Shown here piece after piece: positions 20,915-31,967 of a stretch of 64,000 bases of DNA. The DNA is from Scleromitrula shiraiana (taxonomy: Eukaryota; Ascomycota; Leotiomycetes; Helotiales; Sclerotiniaceae). The notes beneath the pieces were generated by a model. The model saw only the letters and a list, made by a program, of their open reading frames with translations, made no database searches and was not told where the DNA came from. The position numbers were made by a program, and so were the translations under genes. The first letter of the stretch is position 1. Each line of letters opens with the position of its first letter. The stretch is from positions 1,053,501 through 1,117,500 of the forward strand of contig JABELC010000008.1 in NCBI GenBank assembly GCA_028455995.1, written 5' to 3'.

Positions 20915-22032
20915 CTATTTTTCCTCACCCCCAACCTTCCTAAAACAAACACTACAAACCGTGCTCCCCTTCCTCCCCCCAAAACTAAAACTCCTATACT
21001 CAATCCTCTTCACCACCTCAAACCTTTCCTCCTCCTTCCCCTCATCCCCTTTCCCCTTCCCCTCTGCAACAAACCACCCACACAACTCCCCCTCCGTCCA
21101 ATTACAACTCGTAATCAACAACAAACCCCCCCTCCTCACCAACCTCAACACTCTATCCCTATACCCCTCAAAAATCCTCTTTCCATCTTCTCCTGTCTCT
21201 TCGCTCAGACTAATCGCATCGAATGTTCCCTTGTCGACTACGATGTCCCAGCCTTTTGACTGGGCGCCGTTGAGAACGAGCGGCGCGGGGGGATCTTTTA
21301 TGATGTCCCATTTTATAAATTCGATATCCTTATCCTTGGTATTATCATAAATCCTTCTCGCGAACTCAACCGACCGCTCCGAATAATCTACACCCATCAA
21401 CCGTCCCCCCCATCTCCCTTTCCTCTCCTCGTGCTCTCCCTCCCCCTCCCCCTCCCCCTCATCCTCATCCTCATCCTCACTATCCTCCTCCCCCTCCCTC
21501 AACCTCCCAAGAAAATGTCCATTCCCGGTCCCCAAATCCAAAATACTAATACTATTCCACAACTCCAATCTCTCACTCTCACTCGCATCCGCCTTGATAT
21601 CTAATAAACCCATTCCGGCACCGCCGCCACAGATAAGATCTTGGTTGAGGAAATGGACCATTTTGTCTTCGGCGGAGGAGTCGTCGAACCAGATTGTGCC
21701 GATGTCGGTGGTGTCTTGGGTGTGGTTTTGGAGTTCGAGGTTGTAGAGGTTGTCCCAGCTATGAGAGGGGTTGTTTGTTAGTGGTTGCGTTGGTTGCGTT
21801 GGTAGATGGGGTGTGTGCTTTGGGGGGATTTATGGCAGTGGATTGGATCCAGTGTGTAGGTAATTGAGTGAGTGAGTGAGTGAGTGAGTGAGTGAGTGAG
21901 TGGAAGATATGGGGTTCGAATGAGGGGTAGGTAAAGGTGGTAAATGGAATATAATAGGAAACTCACTCACTATTCTTTTGTACCAAGAGCAGAAGGCTCA
22001 AGATGAGAGGGCTCCGATGTTTCAGAAGCCAT
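20915..22032 (-). CDS. EFM4: Protein-lysine methyltransferase EFM4-like (eEF1A)
   Basis: Two exons on the complement: 22032-21971 and 21758-20915 (intron 212 nt); 301 aa. The splice creates LGTKEYWDNLYNLELQNH, then DIGTIWFDD, the conserved N-terminal block of EFM4/METTL10-type enzymes. The AdoMet fold follows: SILDLGTGNGHFLGRL (motif I), GVDYSERSVEFAR (motif II), then VVDKGTFDAISL, which holds the characteristic D-x-GTFDAI motif. GGLLLITSCNWTEGEL follows. In yeast the enzyme methylates elongation factor 1A at a lysine, in the cytoplasm. Oddities: an acidic run of about 25 residues (repeated E, D and EG) is inserted between motifs I and II, and a second K/E/G-rich loop follows LCGWFVAEG. The first intron holds a GAGT tetranucleotide array. 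Assignment to EFM4 rather than another seven-beta-strand methyltransferase rests on the YWDNLY and VDKGTFDAI blocks. Confidence 0.88.
21866..21902. repeat. (GAGT)9 array inside EFM4 intron 1
   Basis: About nine GAGT units lie within the intron 21759-21970. On the + strand they read as serial GTGAGT, which looks like a string of splice donors but is on the antisense strand of the gene. Confidence 0.85.
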
Positions 22033-22435
22033 TTCGATTTGAGGTTTGGAGAAAAATAGATCGGAGAAGCACTTCAATGTATTGTTGTTGTTATTTGGTT
22101 GGTAATGAGGGACGAAATTTATAAATTATTGGCAGAATAAGTTCTGGGGTACAAATTTAGTCTCACCGCTTTTGCGGCGTTATTTCTACGAAATACTTCA
22201 AGGTACAATGAAATGGGGTAGACGTTTTCTCTCAGGGATTTGGAATGGATTTGATATCTTAAAGCTTCCATTTCAATTATCAACATTCATCAAAACAACT
22301 TGAAGGGACTATGCTGGTATTCATGCTCCCGATCTAGAAAAACAACGAAACAGCAAGGCCACCAAATTTAGGCTATTTGCCCAAAGAGCATACATATTTT
22401 TTTCTCTTGTGCAATTTTCTTTATTATCCCCTCCT
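22033..22435. other. EFM4 promoter / TPD3 3' spacer
   Basis: 403 bp between the EFM4 start and the TPD3 stop (both on the complement). No coding region or clear motif seen. Confidence 0.5.
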
Positions 22436-24679
22436 CTATGATGTTTCCATTGGCTCCCCTGAAATAGAAGCTGCAGCCGTGGTAGCAAAAAATCGGACAT
22501 CAACATCGTCATCTTTCTGTAACTTCTCTAGATTTGGCAAGATCCTTTCTTGGATGAGTTGTTGACCACGAACAGACGGTGGTTCGGAACTGCCCGATTT
22601 CTCTAATGAGTAAACAGTACCCTCATCTGGTAGTCGTTTTAGAACGGAAATTATTTCTGAGTATGATTTGGCAACATTGAAGCGAATATTAGGAATCTCA
22701 TCGACCACTAATTTATCCATCATAGGTAGGATAGAATTGGAGACCACGTCAAGACTGACTACAGTTGCAAGTGTCTAAGATCATGTTAGATATTATGGTG
22801 CAATAATAGAAAGAAGAGACTTACGCTAATTGCGAAACATGTGGTCATTCTGTATAGGTAATTTGGATGAGCTCCCATGGCCATAACCTTTGGAATGATG
22901 GCTACATTTGCCCACTCGACGCCAAAAACTTCTGTGAGCTTCTTAAGGTTCTTTGTTGCTGCATCACGAATTGAGAAGACGGTATCTCCTAACCAACCCA
23001 TGCAGAGAGAAGCCAATTTCTCGTCAAAGAAATTTACGCCTAATTGACTGGCTAGTAGAGGAATGTACTCAATGATAGCCAATCGGACACGCCATTGCTT
23101 ATCTTCAGCAAGTTGTACAATGGCAGGAAGAAGGGATTGTGAGAGAAGATCGATACCAATGACTACAAATATCAGTATGTGACTAAGAGCTTGAAGCGAT
23201 TTTAATCACGTACCTTGATTGACCAACTCCAACTTGGAGATAATGTGTAAACGAACGTCAGGGAATTCATCCTTGAGCATTTGCAAGAACATAGGAAGAA
23301 GATGGTCGATGGTTCTGCATTGATTTCATTAGTATTGAATTGTAATAGTTTTTCAATAGAGAGCATACTCTTGCTTGCCAAGAATTGGTGCGAGCCCACT
23401 GATCTGTGTTCCGAGTGCAGCTCGAACGTGTTGAGAGGTATCAGAAACTAAGTCTTCTACGGTTGTCATAATATCGTTAAGTAAAGTTGTGCGATCGACA
23501 AGTTTGCAGAAACCTGGAATTTGGCCAGCGATCGCTGTTCGGACTTCTGCTTCACTGTCTTTCAACAGTTTTACAAAAGCCGGTACAAGATCTCTTGTAA
23601 CAACTTCGTCATCGACTGCTTTTGCAATCTAAGCCAGGTTAGTAATCTGTTCCGATCGCAAGTTTCAATGTTGCCAACCTTCTCAAATCTATCCGCAACC
23701 ATATACCTAACCCTCCAACTTTTATCCTCGATCAAACTCCTCAAAGCAGTAAGTAAAACTCCGTGGCTGGATTGTTGCTCCTTCGGAACGACCTCCGCAA
23801 TGGCTATCAATATCTCGACTGTTAATAGGCGTACGCTGTCTTGATCGTCGCTGGCAAGGTGCTGGAATAGGGGTATCATTTCTTCCACAACTATAGTTGC
23901 AGGCATTTCCTTCACAAATTTTGCTAGGTTATTTGCAGATTGTCTTCGAACCATAGGAGTTTCGTCGTGAACTAAAAGACCAAATTGCTGTCGTAGTGTC
24001 TCTTGCGCAGGTGGAGAAGCCTTTTTGTATGGAACATTGTAAAGTCCTGTAGCTGAGATTTTGGAGGTGAACCAGTCGGCTTTCGATAGTCGATTGGTAA
24101 GGGGTATAAAGTATTCTTCGACTTGCTGTGAAGAGAGCTCTTCGCAAATCTTATTTAAGGATTCTACGGCCTATGTTTATTAATAAAAGTGATAACAACG
24201 AGATGCAAGAAACTCCTTACCTTCTCTCGAACCAAGGGTTCCTCGATCGCTGCGAGGTTCTCGAGAGGTGATAAAAGAACATGACCCCACTCTGGACCTC
24301 CAACATATTCTACAAAATTCCCAAGCTCTTCGCTCAACGCCGTAAGAACTTCGTCTTCATCCTCGACAGATTCTGCAAGACATTATCAACCAGTGCATCA
24401 AGATATAGGTCCGGGACTTCGCAGCATACCATCTAAGAAGGGAATCAATTCGTCTCTTGTGCGGTCCGCTCCCAATGCAAGGGCAATCGTAGAAAGTCGG
24501 TGAATGGCGTTCAGTCTTAATAAAACATCATCGTGCTATCAAGTATCAGTATTTGAAAGTATGGGGCAAAGCTTTGTCGACCAAGGACAATGCGCCATCA
24601 GGCTAAATACCTTTAATTCATCGATGAGCACAGCTATAGGATAGAGCTCATCAGTCTTATCTGGGCCACCGTCTGCCAT
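22436..24679 (-). CDS. TPD3: Protein phosphatase 2A scaffold subunit A (PR65, HEAT repeats)
   Basis: Eight exons on the complement: 24679-24611, 24535-24430, 24372-24221, 24170-23679, 23628-23369, 23314-23214, 23162-22825 and 22774-22436. The introns are 50-75 nt, all GT-AG, and the protein is 618 aa. The product is a solenoid of about 15 HEAT repeats with the typical DxxxxVR pattern, for example QHLASDDQDSVRLLTVEI, DKSWRVRYMVADRFEKI, LKDSEAEVRTAIAGQIPGF and AEDKQWRVRLAIIEYIPLLA. It holds the catalytic and regulatory B subunits of PP2A together and acts in the cytoplasm and nucleus in cell-cycle and morphogenesis signalling. The start MADGGPDKTDELYPIAVLID matches the first repeat of the family (ELYPIAVLIDELK), which fixes exon 1 and its 75-nt intron. 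The C-terminus ends METS. It is divergent from FRS1. Confidence 0.95.
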
Positions 24680-25366
24680 TATAAAGATTTGTGAATTTTG
24701 TCAAGTAAAATGTTTGTGAGGCACAACAAGGTAGAAGTTGACCTTGTTTAGCTTCTGCTTTGTCGGTAGTTAAGATGGTTTGATGTTTATTGCGAGGTCG
24801 GTTGCCGTTACGTGAATAAGTGCCGAGATTTGCGATCCAAGATTAAGACCGCAAAATCTTGGGAGAATAGGGGGAAGAGAATATATTTCAGATTCGCAAC
24901 TGTAGAGAGCATATCAACATGTGTTATTTTGACTATCAGAGAAAGTAGCGGGGATATGACGGAAGGACTCTTTGAGGATGATATCTTAACTGGACCCATG
25001 AGATTGAAATGAATTCAAGAACATACCTATGAGATATACCACTTCTGCTGGGAATTTGGAAAAGTAATATTCGAAGTAAAACGGGGTGGTGAGTTGTATA
25101 GCAGATGAAAAGAGAGGCAGTTGTAGTTTGAAATTATTGTTGGTTGGCAGCAGCTTCGGTGCTGAGAGTCAACAATAGGAAATATCGTTGCCTCAATAAT
25201 GAGGCATATTTAATTTCTTCAGCCCTGGGAACAGTCATAATTTCGACCCCTCGTCGACAACCCCACCAATATTTACTTCTTCGACTCATAAAACTCATTT
25301 ATCTTCAGCGGTCTTGACTTGCACAGTTTGGGATTAAAAGAAGCAAGTTGAAATCGAGTATTCAAG
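24680..25366. other. Divergent promoter TPD3/FRS1
   Basis: 687 bp between the two start codons. Pyrimidine-rich near the FRS1 start and AT-rich elsewhere. No coding frame with sensible composition and no recognised site. Confidence 0.55.
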
Positions 25367-27321
25367 ATGCCCACCATAAGTGTCGACAAGGAGGAGCTCT
25401 ATAAAGCTCTTGGGCAACAGTAAGTTCAATATATATATTACATGCGATAAAACAAAAGTTAATTACTGAGTCACATAAATTAGGTACACAACTGAAGAGT
25501 TCGAGGAACTATGTTTCGAATTTGGTGTTGAGTTGGACGAGGATACAACGAATACCGAAAGACCTATTGTCAATGGCAAACAAGAGCCCGCGCAACTCAA
25601 AATTGAAATACCCGCAAATCGATATGATATGCTTTGCTTCGAAGGCATAGCTCTCATGCTGAACATTTTCAGAGAGAAGACAAAGTTCCCAAACTATAGA
25701 TTGGTTACACCAAAAAGTGGAAAGCTGGAGACGTTGACAGTTCACCAAGATACTATGAAAGTGCGACCATATGTCTCTGCATCGATTTTGCGAAATGTTA
25801 CCTTCACTCAAGAGGGATATGATTCCTTCATTTCTCTTCAAGATAAACTCCACCAGAATCTTGCTCGACAAAGAACATTGGTCGCAATTGGAACCCATGA
25901 TATGGACACAGTTCAAGGACCATTCACCTACGAGGCACTCCCACCCAAGGAAATCAAATTCGCGCCATTGAACCGAGATAAGGAGATGGATGCGGAGGAA
26001 TTAATGCAGTTTTATGAGAACGATAAACATTTGGGTAAATATTTACATATCATTCGAGAAAAACCCGTATATCCAGTCATATACGATTCGAATCGAATCG
26101 TTATGTCCATGCCTCCAATTATTAACGGAAACCACTCGAAAATTACTTTGAATACCAAGAATGTCTTCATCGAGATGACAGGAACCGATCGCACAAAATT
26201 AGAGATTGTAAACAATATCATTGTTGCAATGTTCTCTCAGTATTGCGCCGAGCCTTTCACAATTGAGCCCGTTGAGATTATTTCAGAACATAATAACGAA
26301 ACTAGACAAACTCCAAACATCAGCCCTCGCCAAGCTGAAGCAGAAGTCGACTACATCAATAACTGTTGCGGACTTTCAGAATCACCAGAGAGGATATGCG
26401 AACTTCTCACAAAGATGTGCTACTCCGCAAAACCCTCCTCAAAAGACAAAAACATAATCGAAGTTTCCGTACCTCCCACCCGAGCTGATGTCCTTCATCA
26501 GTGTGACATCATGGAAGATGTAGCTATTGCATATGGCTTCAACAACCTTCCTCGAACATCCCCCAACAAAGCCTCTACCATTGCACAACCACTCCCAATC
26601 AACAAACTTGGCGATATTGTTCGAACGGAAGCTGCCATGGCTGGCTGGAGTGAAGTCATGCCTCTGATTCTCTGTTCGCACGATGAAAACTTCGCATGGC
26701 TTAACCGCAAAGACGATGGCACAACAGCCGTTCGTCTTGCCAACCCAAAGACCGCAGAATATCAAGTTGTCCGTACATCCCTGCTCCCCGGACTTCTCAA
26801 AACTATCCGCGAAAACAAGAAACACAGTGTTCCCATCAAAGTCTTCGAGGTCTCAGATGTTGCCTTCAAGGCTCCCGAATTGGAGCGTAAGTCCCGAAAC
26901 GAGCGTCATTTCGCAGCCGCCTGGTACGGAAAGACCAGTGGTTTCGAAGTTGTCCATGGATTGCTCGATCGTATTCTCCTCATGTTGCAAACGGCCTTCC
27001 TCACACACGAAGAAGGGTTGGAAGGCAAGAAGATTGAGTTTGAGGTTAAGCAGAACCCATCAAAGCCAGATGGATACTGGATTGAGGAAATCGATGAAGC
27101 CACTTTCTTCGCGGGTCACGCAGCTGCTATTTACTTAAGGTTAGGTGGAAAGGAGGTTCGTGTTGGGGAGTTTGGTATTTTACATCCAACTGTTCTGGAT
27201 AAATTTGAGTTGAGGTATATATTCCCATCTAATAACGTATAGAAATTTGCAAATGCTAACAACAAGAATTCATAGATATCCTGTCAGCACATTAGAGATC
27301 AATCTTGAAGTCTTCTTATGA
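25367..27321 (+). CDS. FRS1: Phenylalanine-tRNA ligase beta subunit, cytosolic
   Basis: Exons 25367-25419, 25484-27214 and 27276-27321, with introns of 64 and 61 nt; 609 aa. The subunit pairs with the alpha subunit to charge tRNA-Phe. The start MPTISVDKEELYKALGQQ is the usual N-terminus and the end YPVSTLEINLEVFL is the usual C-terminus; both only appear after splicing. Family blocks seen: IEIPANRYDMLCFEGIA, the B3/B4 editing-type region to about residue 260, the B5 domain (PRQAEAEVDYINNCCGLS ... VSVPPTRADVLHQCDIMED), and the core fold (RTSLLPGLLKTIRENKKHS, GKTSGFEVVHGLLDRIL). The archaeal/eukaryal length without a C-terminal anticodon-binding FDX-ACB domain marks the cytosolic form, not the mitochondrial one. 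Confidence 0.96.
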
Positions 27322-27743
27322 TCTGATAAATCATTCCGCATATAGATAGACAAATAAAGCAGGAAGTTTGTGATTAAAAAAGAAGTCTGGCTGCTTAACT
27401 TGACTCAAAAGCTAGCTTTTGTATTGCATGAATAATGAGTATTTAAAAAAAATCAAAGACCATGGCAAATGTTATAACATAAGTCTTCCATCCGCTCATA
27501 TCAAGCCACCGCTCGTATCAAAAATTTTTGAAGTAACAATCTACCAATAGCGCCTCGCTCCTTTAGTGTCCATGCCTAACTTATAAAATAGATGAGAATG
27601 ACTATGATCTTTCTTTTCTTCCCTTTTCCTTTCCGTCCATCCTCCGGAACGAAGCCTAATCAAACCCTACCTTCCATTTCCCCAACGCCTGTGTCCTCCA
27701 AAATTCCAGACTCCTTCTCCCTACCTTCCCAATCATCACATCA
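27322..27743. other. Convergent 3' spacer FRS1/YMR1
   Basis: 422 bp between two converging stops, AT-rich on the left. The right part, from about 27590, is open on the + strand only as the antisense of YMR1. Nothing else seen. Confidence 0.55.
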
Positions 27744-30122
27744 TTATTGCATTTCAACCTCCATTGGTTTCCCCTCAGCATCCACCGCCCCACTTCCATT
27801 TGCAGGACTTTTAGTTCCCATAGTGCCCAAACCCTTCCCCTTTCCAATACCCAGCCCAGCAATCCCATCCCTCAAACTTGCAAAGCTACTACCGGCTGTC
27901 CCATTCAACACCTGTCTCGTCGGACTACCTGCAGTTTCTATACCCGAGAGGACTGTCCTACCAGGCGCCGAGGTCCCTCCAATATTTTGTCCGTTGCTTC
28001 CGTTAGTTATCGCCAAATATCGCTCTACTGCCGGATTATGCGGTCCATTCATTTCTTCATCGGTTCGTCCAAAGGCTTGATACCACCATCGAACATCACC
28101 CATGCGTGGAAATAGTAATCGTTCTTTTCCTTTTACATGATCATCGATTTCCTCACCGTCATATTCTTTGTTGGTGAAATCGTCTTTCTTAGCTAAGAAG
28201 TAAGCCCAAACACTTTTTGTACTTTCTTTGACTCGGGCATCAACACGGGACTTCTCGTTGTCGTAGAGGAAAGTGCCAAATTGGCACGAATAAAGATGGT
28301 AAAGTAGGCGACGAAGGAACCGCTCATTAAACTCGAAGCGGGTGGGATGTTGGCGGAGAAGTTGGTAGGTTGCATCAAGAAATTGATGAAAGACAGGACT
28401 AGTTTCTTTGGGTTTGGTAGCATCGCCGCTCTGAAGTAATCCGGATCTCTTTGGAGAGTCCTCGACAGAGACCAATTCATCAGCCTCAGCATCAGCAACG
28501 GCTTCTTGACTGGCGTTACTTTTGTTAAAGAAACGTTTGGCACTAAGTAGAGCGTTCTCAATAGCATCTGGACGACCATCACCATTCCCTCCAGGTTGAA
28601 TTGCTGAGCCAGCAAGAGCATCGTTTTGCGTTACAAACCACTTTTCACTATTCAAAAAGCCTGACCTATGTTGGAACATATGTCCATAGCCCAGCCAATC
28701 CTTCTCGACTAGTACAATAAAGCCTTCTATGGTTCTATAGTAAGGGTCGAGCATCAACTGTGAAAGAGCACTCAGCTGACTAGTTCGATCCCAACCATCG
28801 GAACAATGGATTAGAACGTTAGAATGCTGAATACCAATCTGTCTGGCAATCAGAGCAGATCCATCAATGATAGATTGTATATGTCTTAACCAACCACTCT
28901 TAGCCAGGAGTTCTCGATTTGGTGGAATAGGAGACACATCTGAATCTTTGAGAGCATCTATAACCTTTCCCAACGAATCCCGCATAACGTGAATATTTGC
29001 AATATTCAGATACATTTTCTTCGCAAGTGGATAGTATTCCATATTCTCTGTACCGAATCCACCAAGCTGATTAGCCCATGCATTGACCGAAGGCCTAGCG
29101 TCCACAATTAAATTGTTTCGTTGTGCACCATAAACATGTGGATTATCTGCGGCGATCGCAGGATTCGACGCAGAGGAGATGAATTCATCTTCAAGACGTT
29201 CGGTATCTGTAAGCTCTCCGTCGTATGGTATACTGAGGTCCGGCTGACTAGAAGCTGGACTCGTCCGAGAAACAGCCGGCGATTCGGACTCCCCCTCATC
29301 TACCTGTGATGTTGAAGAAAAGCAAGCGCTAACTAGCTTTTCGTCCTGGATACTGCGAGCCATACGTACACCAGCCCTTGGCTGTGAGCATCTCGTCAGG
29401 GCGCAGTTATTTACCGGATGTAAATATGCTAGAACAGGGATTCGAGCTCTTGATCGATGCTGGCCCGCATGCTTGATTGTAATGTCGGATATAGATGATG
29501 GGACCGGTAGAAGAGCCGGATACGTCGGTGAGAACTTGTAATCTTGGTTGATCTTAGATATCCGCCATCCCCTATCAACACCCTTTCCGCTTATTCCCAA
29601 CCTTCTCCATTCTGCCTTGGGATCATACACTTCCCACCCATTAATTTGTTTCTCTGCTCCATGCGCTTTATAACTGAAAGCATATAACTTCTCGATACTC
29701 TCAACCCTACACGTTGCTTTCTTCAAGCTTTCAAAAGTATCTCGAGCCTGCTTATCGTCTCGGAAATTGAGTCCGCAGAATGTAAAGTCTCGACCCCGCA
29801 ATCGTATCGAGGAGAGTATACTGGATCCTGGCGAAGTTGGTCGAAACGTGCAATAAGCTATCATGGGATATGCTATCCATGATTCTCTGGGTTTGAGCTG
29901 CGGTTTGCCCTTTTCCTCGGGTGTGTGGGTTTGCGGAGGACTTGCTTGAATAATAACAAGATGGTGGGTGGTTAAGTGCAGTGTAACAGAAGATGCTTCT
30001 CCTCGCACTAAGAGTTGAACATCGTCCACCTGCAACAATGTTTCCAGCGTTAATAAATCTTCCATGATAAGCTAAATTGGGGGAGTTCAACGCACTCTAG
30101 ATACTCGAATTTTATCAGCCAT
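27744..30122 (-). CDS. YMR1: Myotubularin-type phosphoinositide 3-phosphatase
   Basis: Two exons on the complement: 30122-30096 (27 nt) and 30029-27744; 770 aa. The family N-terminus MADKIRVSR-VDDVQLLVRGE appears only when the 66-nt intron 30030-30095 (GTGCGT...TTGCAG) is removed. A frame starting at an ATG inside that intron (30065) gives a different, less plausible start (MEDLLTLETLLQ). A GRAM/PH-like domain (about 1-110) is followed by the myotubularin phosphatase domain. The catalytic loop is HCSDGWDRTSQ with Cys418 and Arg424 (C-x5-R) and aspartates that favour PI3P and PI(3,5)P2. DWLGYGHMFQHRSG and YSCQFGTFLYDNEKSR are further family blocks. The role is PI3P turnover on endosome and vacuole membranes. 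There is a Gly/Ser-rich tail after about residue 700. It is divergent from RPS3. Confidence 0.93.
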
Positions 30123-30626
30123 ATCTTATGGGTACTGCGGCGCATTCGGTTTGGGAACAACTGATCGTCACAATTTCATTTGGCATTTCATAAACCTAAT
30201 ACTCGTTCATAGTTTTCCTTATGTTTAGTATCGAAGTATCGAAGGTGCGTATGTTAGAATCTCCGGATAACGTATGATTGTGTATTATAGATTATTTTGT
30301 ACAAGTTGCAATAACCTGATATTCAATATTACAGCCAGTACGTACTGTAGTTCCTAGCTTACAATAACATCCCTGGCAATATTCTAACAGTTCCCAGGTT
30401 GCAGTTAGGCCATTTATATCTGCCTTACAGATTGACATCTATCGCCTGATATCTAGGGCCGTTATCCACAAATTCGCTAAAATTATCAAACTAAAAATTG
30501 ACCCTCCCACGGTAACGATTTTGTAAAATTCAATTCTGGAATTGCGACAATCGACCCTCGACAACTCACCGACGACGACCTTGAACCTCTTTTTCTCAGG
30601 TTCATAACATTCATAAATCAGACAAC
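30123..30626. other. Divergent promoter YMR1/RPS3
   Basis: 504 bp. The last 120 bp before RPS3 are pyrimidine and ACGACGACC rich, as often seen in leaders of ribosomal protein genes. No named site assigned. Confidence 0.55.
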
Positions 30627-31517
30627 ATGGCTTCCGGTGTTCCAGGTGCCGCTATGTAAGAAATTACCATTTATTATACCCCTCTTCAAAATGAATTTCT
30701 TTGCAAGAACGCAATGAGAAGCTAGAAGAAAGAGACTAATATATGGGATTTGTACAGCTCAAAGCGGAGAAAGTTCGTCGCCGATGGTGTTTTCTACGCC
30801 GAATTGAACGAGTTCTTCCAACGCGAATTGGCTGAGGAGGGATACTCTGGTGTCGAAGTCCGCGTTACCCCAACCGTCACCGATATCATCATCCGCGCAA
30901 CCCACACCCAAGAAGTTCTCGGAGAGCAAGGACGCCGTATCCGCGAACTCACCTCCCTCATCCAAAAGCGTTTCAAGTTCCCCGAGAACAGCGTTTCCCT
31001 CTACGCCGCCAAGGTCCAAAACCGTGGTCTCTCCGCCGTCGCTCAGTGCGAATCCCTCCGATACAAACTCCTTAACGGTCTCGCCGTCCGCAGAGCATGC
31101 TACGGTGTTCTCAGATTCATTATGGAGAGTGGCGCTAAGGGATGTGAAGTTGTTGTTTCTGGAAAATTACGTGCCGCTCGTGCCAAATCCATGAAGTTCA
31201 CTGATGGTTTCATGATCCACTCTGGTCAACCAGCCAAGGACTTCATTGACTCCGCTACCCGTCACGTTCTCTTGAGACAAGGTGTTCTCGGTATTAAGGT
31301 TAAGATCATGCGTGGATCTGACCCAGAAGGAAAGTCTGGTCCTCAAAAGTCTTTGCCAGATTCCGTTACCATCATTGAGCCAAAGGAGGAGCAGAGTGTG
31401 GTTCAACCTATGAGCCAGGATTACGGTGCAAAGGCCGCCGCAGCACAAGCCGCTGCTGAGGCTGCCCGCTCGCAAGAGCAAGCTGGTGAGGAGGCACCAG
31501 CTCCAGCGGAGGAATAA
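30627..31517 (+). CDS. RPS3: 40S ribosomal protein S3 (uS3)
   Basis: Exon 1 30627-30655 (MASGVPGAA and two bases of the next codon), intron 30656-30757 (102 nt), exon 2 30758-31517; 262 aa. The KH-type core is plain: SKRRKFVADGVFYAELNEFF, VTPTVTDIIIRATHTQEVLG, GRRIRELTSLIQKRFKFP, and ESLRYKLLNGLAVRRACYG. It continues GAKGCEVVVSGKLRAARAKS and GVLGIKVKIMRGSDPEGKSG. The tail is alanine/glutamate-rich (AAAAQAAAEAARSQEQAGEE). It sits at the mRNA entry channel of the small subunit. Codon use is strongly biased to C-ending codons, unlike its neighbours, consistent with very high expression. The short first coding exon is typical of fungal ribosomal protein genes. Confidence 0.97.
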
Positions 31518-31967
31518 ATTAGGCTGAGATGGATGGGCGTTTCCGACTATTTGCGTGCGGGTTCTAGTTTCTGAACTTGTATTCATAGCCAATAAAATTC
31601 AAGGCTTTCAATTCAAAACAATTCAAAACTGGTATAATATATGGTGAAAATTGATCTATGTGACCATTCTCAATTGCATTCAAATTAAGCATTTCGCACT
31701 CCCTCTTAAGATAGGCGGTCTCTTGATTTGCCCACATATATATCGTACAGATGTCTTTCCCTTTTGTACAAAAAAATAGCAACCCAAACTCCATGAACCT
31801 CATGCAGTCGTACTTTAAATATACCCCCAGCTGTCCAAGCTGCAGCCAAAATAATGTCTAAAACAAACGAGAACGCAATTGTGCAAAAAAATCAAACCCC
31901 CTTTGCTATTCCATATACAGCTTTTTAATCGAAGCAAATCGTGCGTACTATGCGCTCCTTATATCGG
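31518..31967. other. Convergent 3' spacer RPS3/NIPA
   Basis: 450 bp AT-rich 3' flank of two converging genes. No coding sequence seen. Confidence 0.55.

Noticed and set aside
27592..28115. Long + strand frames at the end of YMR1
   Set aside because: They are the antisense of the Gly/Ser/Pro-rich YMR1 tail, which leaves the opposite frame open.
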